From Clostridium sp. (GTDB taxonomy: Bacteria > Bacillota_A > Clostridia > Lachnospirales > Lachnospiraceae): a stretch of 24,538 nt of DNA. Below are positions 24,443-24,538 of the stretch, in pieces. The DNA is taken from contig JAMPAW010000003.1 of the NCBI GenBank assembly GCA_023666975.1, positions 89,480 to 114,017 on the forward strand. The letters are read 5' to 3'. The position numbers and the translations under genes are program-made. Each line of letters starts with the position of its first letter. Position 1 is the first letter of the stretch. The notes beneath the pieces were generated by a model. The model made no database searches. It was given only the letters and a program-made list of their open reading frames with translations, and was not told where the DNA came from.

Positions 24443-24471
24443 TTGACATTGGATTTTGATTGTGATATTAT
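24443..24471 (+). promoter_or_regulatory. Near-consensus promoter at right edge, probably for a stable-RNA operon
   Basis: Consensus TTGACA (24443-24448), a 17-base spacer and TATTAT (24466-24471). The remaining 67 bases to the window edge show no start codon with a ribosome binding site, and look like an untranslated leader. A perfect -35 directly after a tRNA gene near gyrA suggests an rRNA or tRNA operon beyond the edge; this is an inference. Confidence 0.65.
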
Positions 24472-24538
24472 ATTATCCGTTGTGGCGCTGATAAAAGAGG
24501 CGTCAAAACGAGTGCAGCGGCAGGAAAACAGAGAAAGC

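Overview
This window looks like the replication-origin region of a low-GC Gram-positive anaerobe, most likely a member of the Lachnospiraceae (Clostridia). The evidence is the gene order rpmH-dnaA-dnaN-yaaA-recF-gyrB-gyrA, AT-rich sequence with strong AAGGAGG-type ribosome binding sites, a clostridial-type S8 subtilase, a two-subunit class I fumarase and a PD-(D/E)XK-associated AAA-ATPase. The organism assignment is inferred from gene content and sequence style, not from a database search.

Gene direction flips at the origin. From about 7.44 kb leftward every gene is on the minus strand, and from about 7.6 kb rightward every gene is on the plus strand, so all genes are co-directional with outgoing replication forks. 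The left arm carries rpmH, rnpA, yidD, yidC and jag, which form the ribosome/RNase P/membrane-insertase cluster and end in a hairpin terminator. A second transcription unit follows with its own promoter: a 44-residue membrane peptide, a DUF3137-type membrane protein, mnmE and an alpha/beta hydrolase. A 5'-complete, 3'-truncated AAA-ATPase-like gene fills the left edge. The usual mnmE neighbours mnmG and rsmG, and parAB/noc, are absent from the visible arm.

The origin is bipartite. A dense cluster of DnaA boxes lies between rpmH and dnaA. The dnaA-dnaN gap holds one perfect box, several one-mismatch boxes, a GC-rich inverted repeat around a DnaA box, a run of NTA triplets that fits the DnaA-trio unwinding element, and then an AT-rich tract.

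The right arm continues with dnaN, a 112-residue coiled-coil/two-helix membrane protein, the S4 protein yaaA, recF, gyrB and gyrA, followed by a strong terminator. Next come a catalytically complete cytoplasmic S8 subtilase and a HAD phosphatase-fumarase alpha-fumarase beta operon. The two fumarase genes are separated by a roughly 93-bp double-hairpin palindromic element that looks like a small dispersed repeat or structured RNA. Three lysine-rich exported proteins follow (BIG2-like, fibronectin-III-like, and LolA-like plus BspA-type leucine-rich repeat). After a 309-bp gene-free stretch with a long stem-loop there is a tRNA-Ser(GCU), and the window ends just downstream of a near-consensus promoter that probably drives a stable-RNA operon.

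Most of the window is a conventional origin region. The parts that deserve a second look are the fumarase-operon palindromic element, the DnaA-trio module, the tiny membrane gene beside the DUF3137 gene, the unnamed membrane gene between dnaN and yaaA, and the stem-loop and dyad sequences before the tRNA. I found no CRISPR array, insertion sequence or clear novel defence system.
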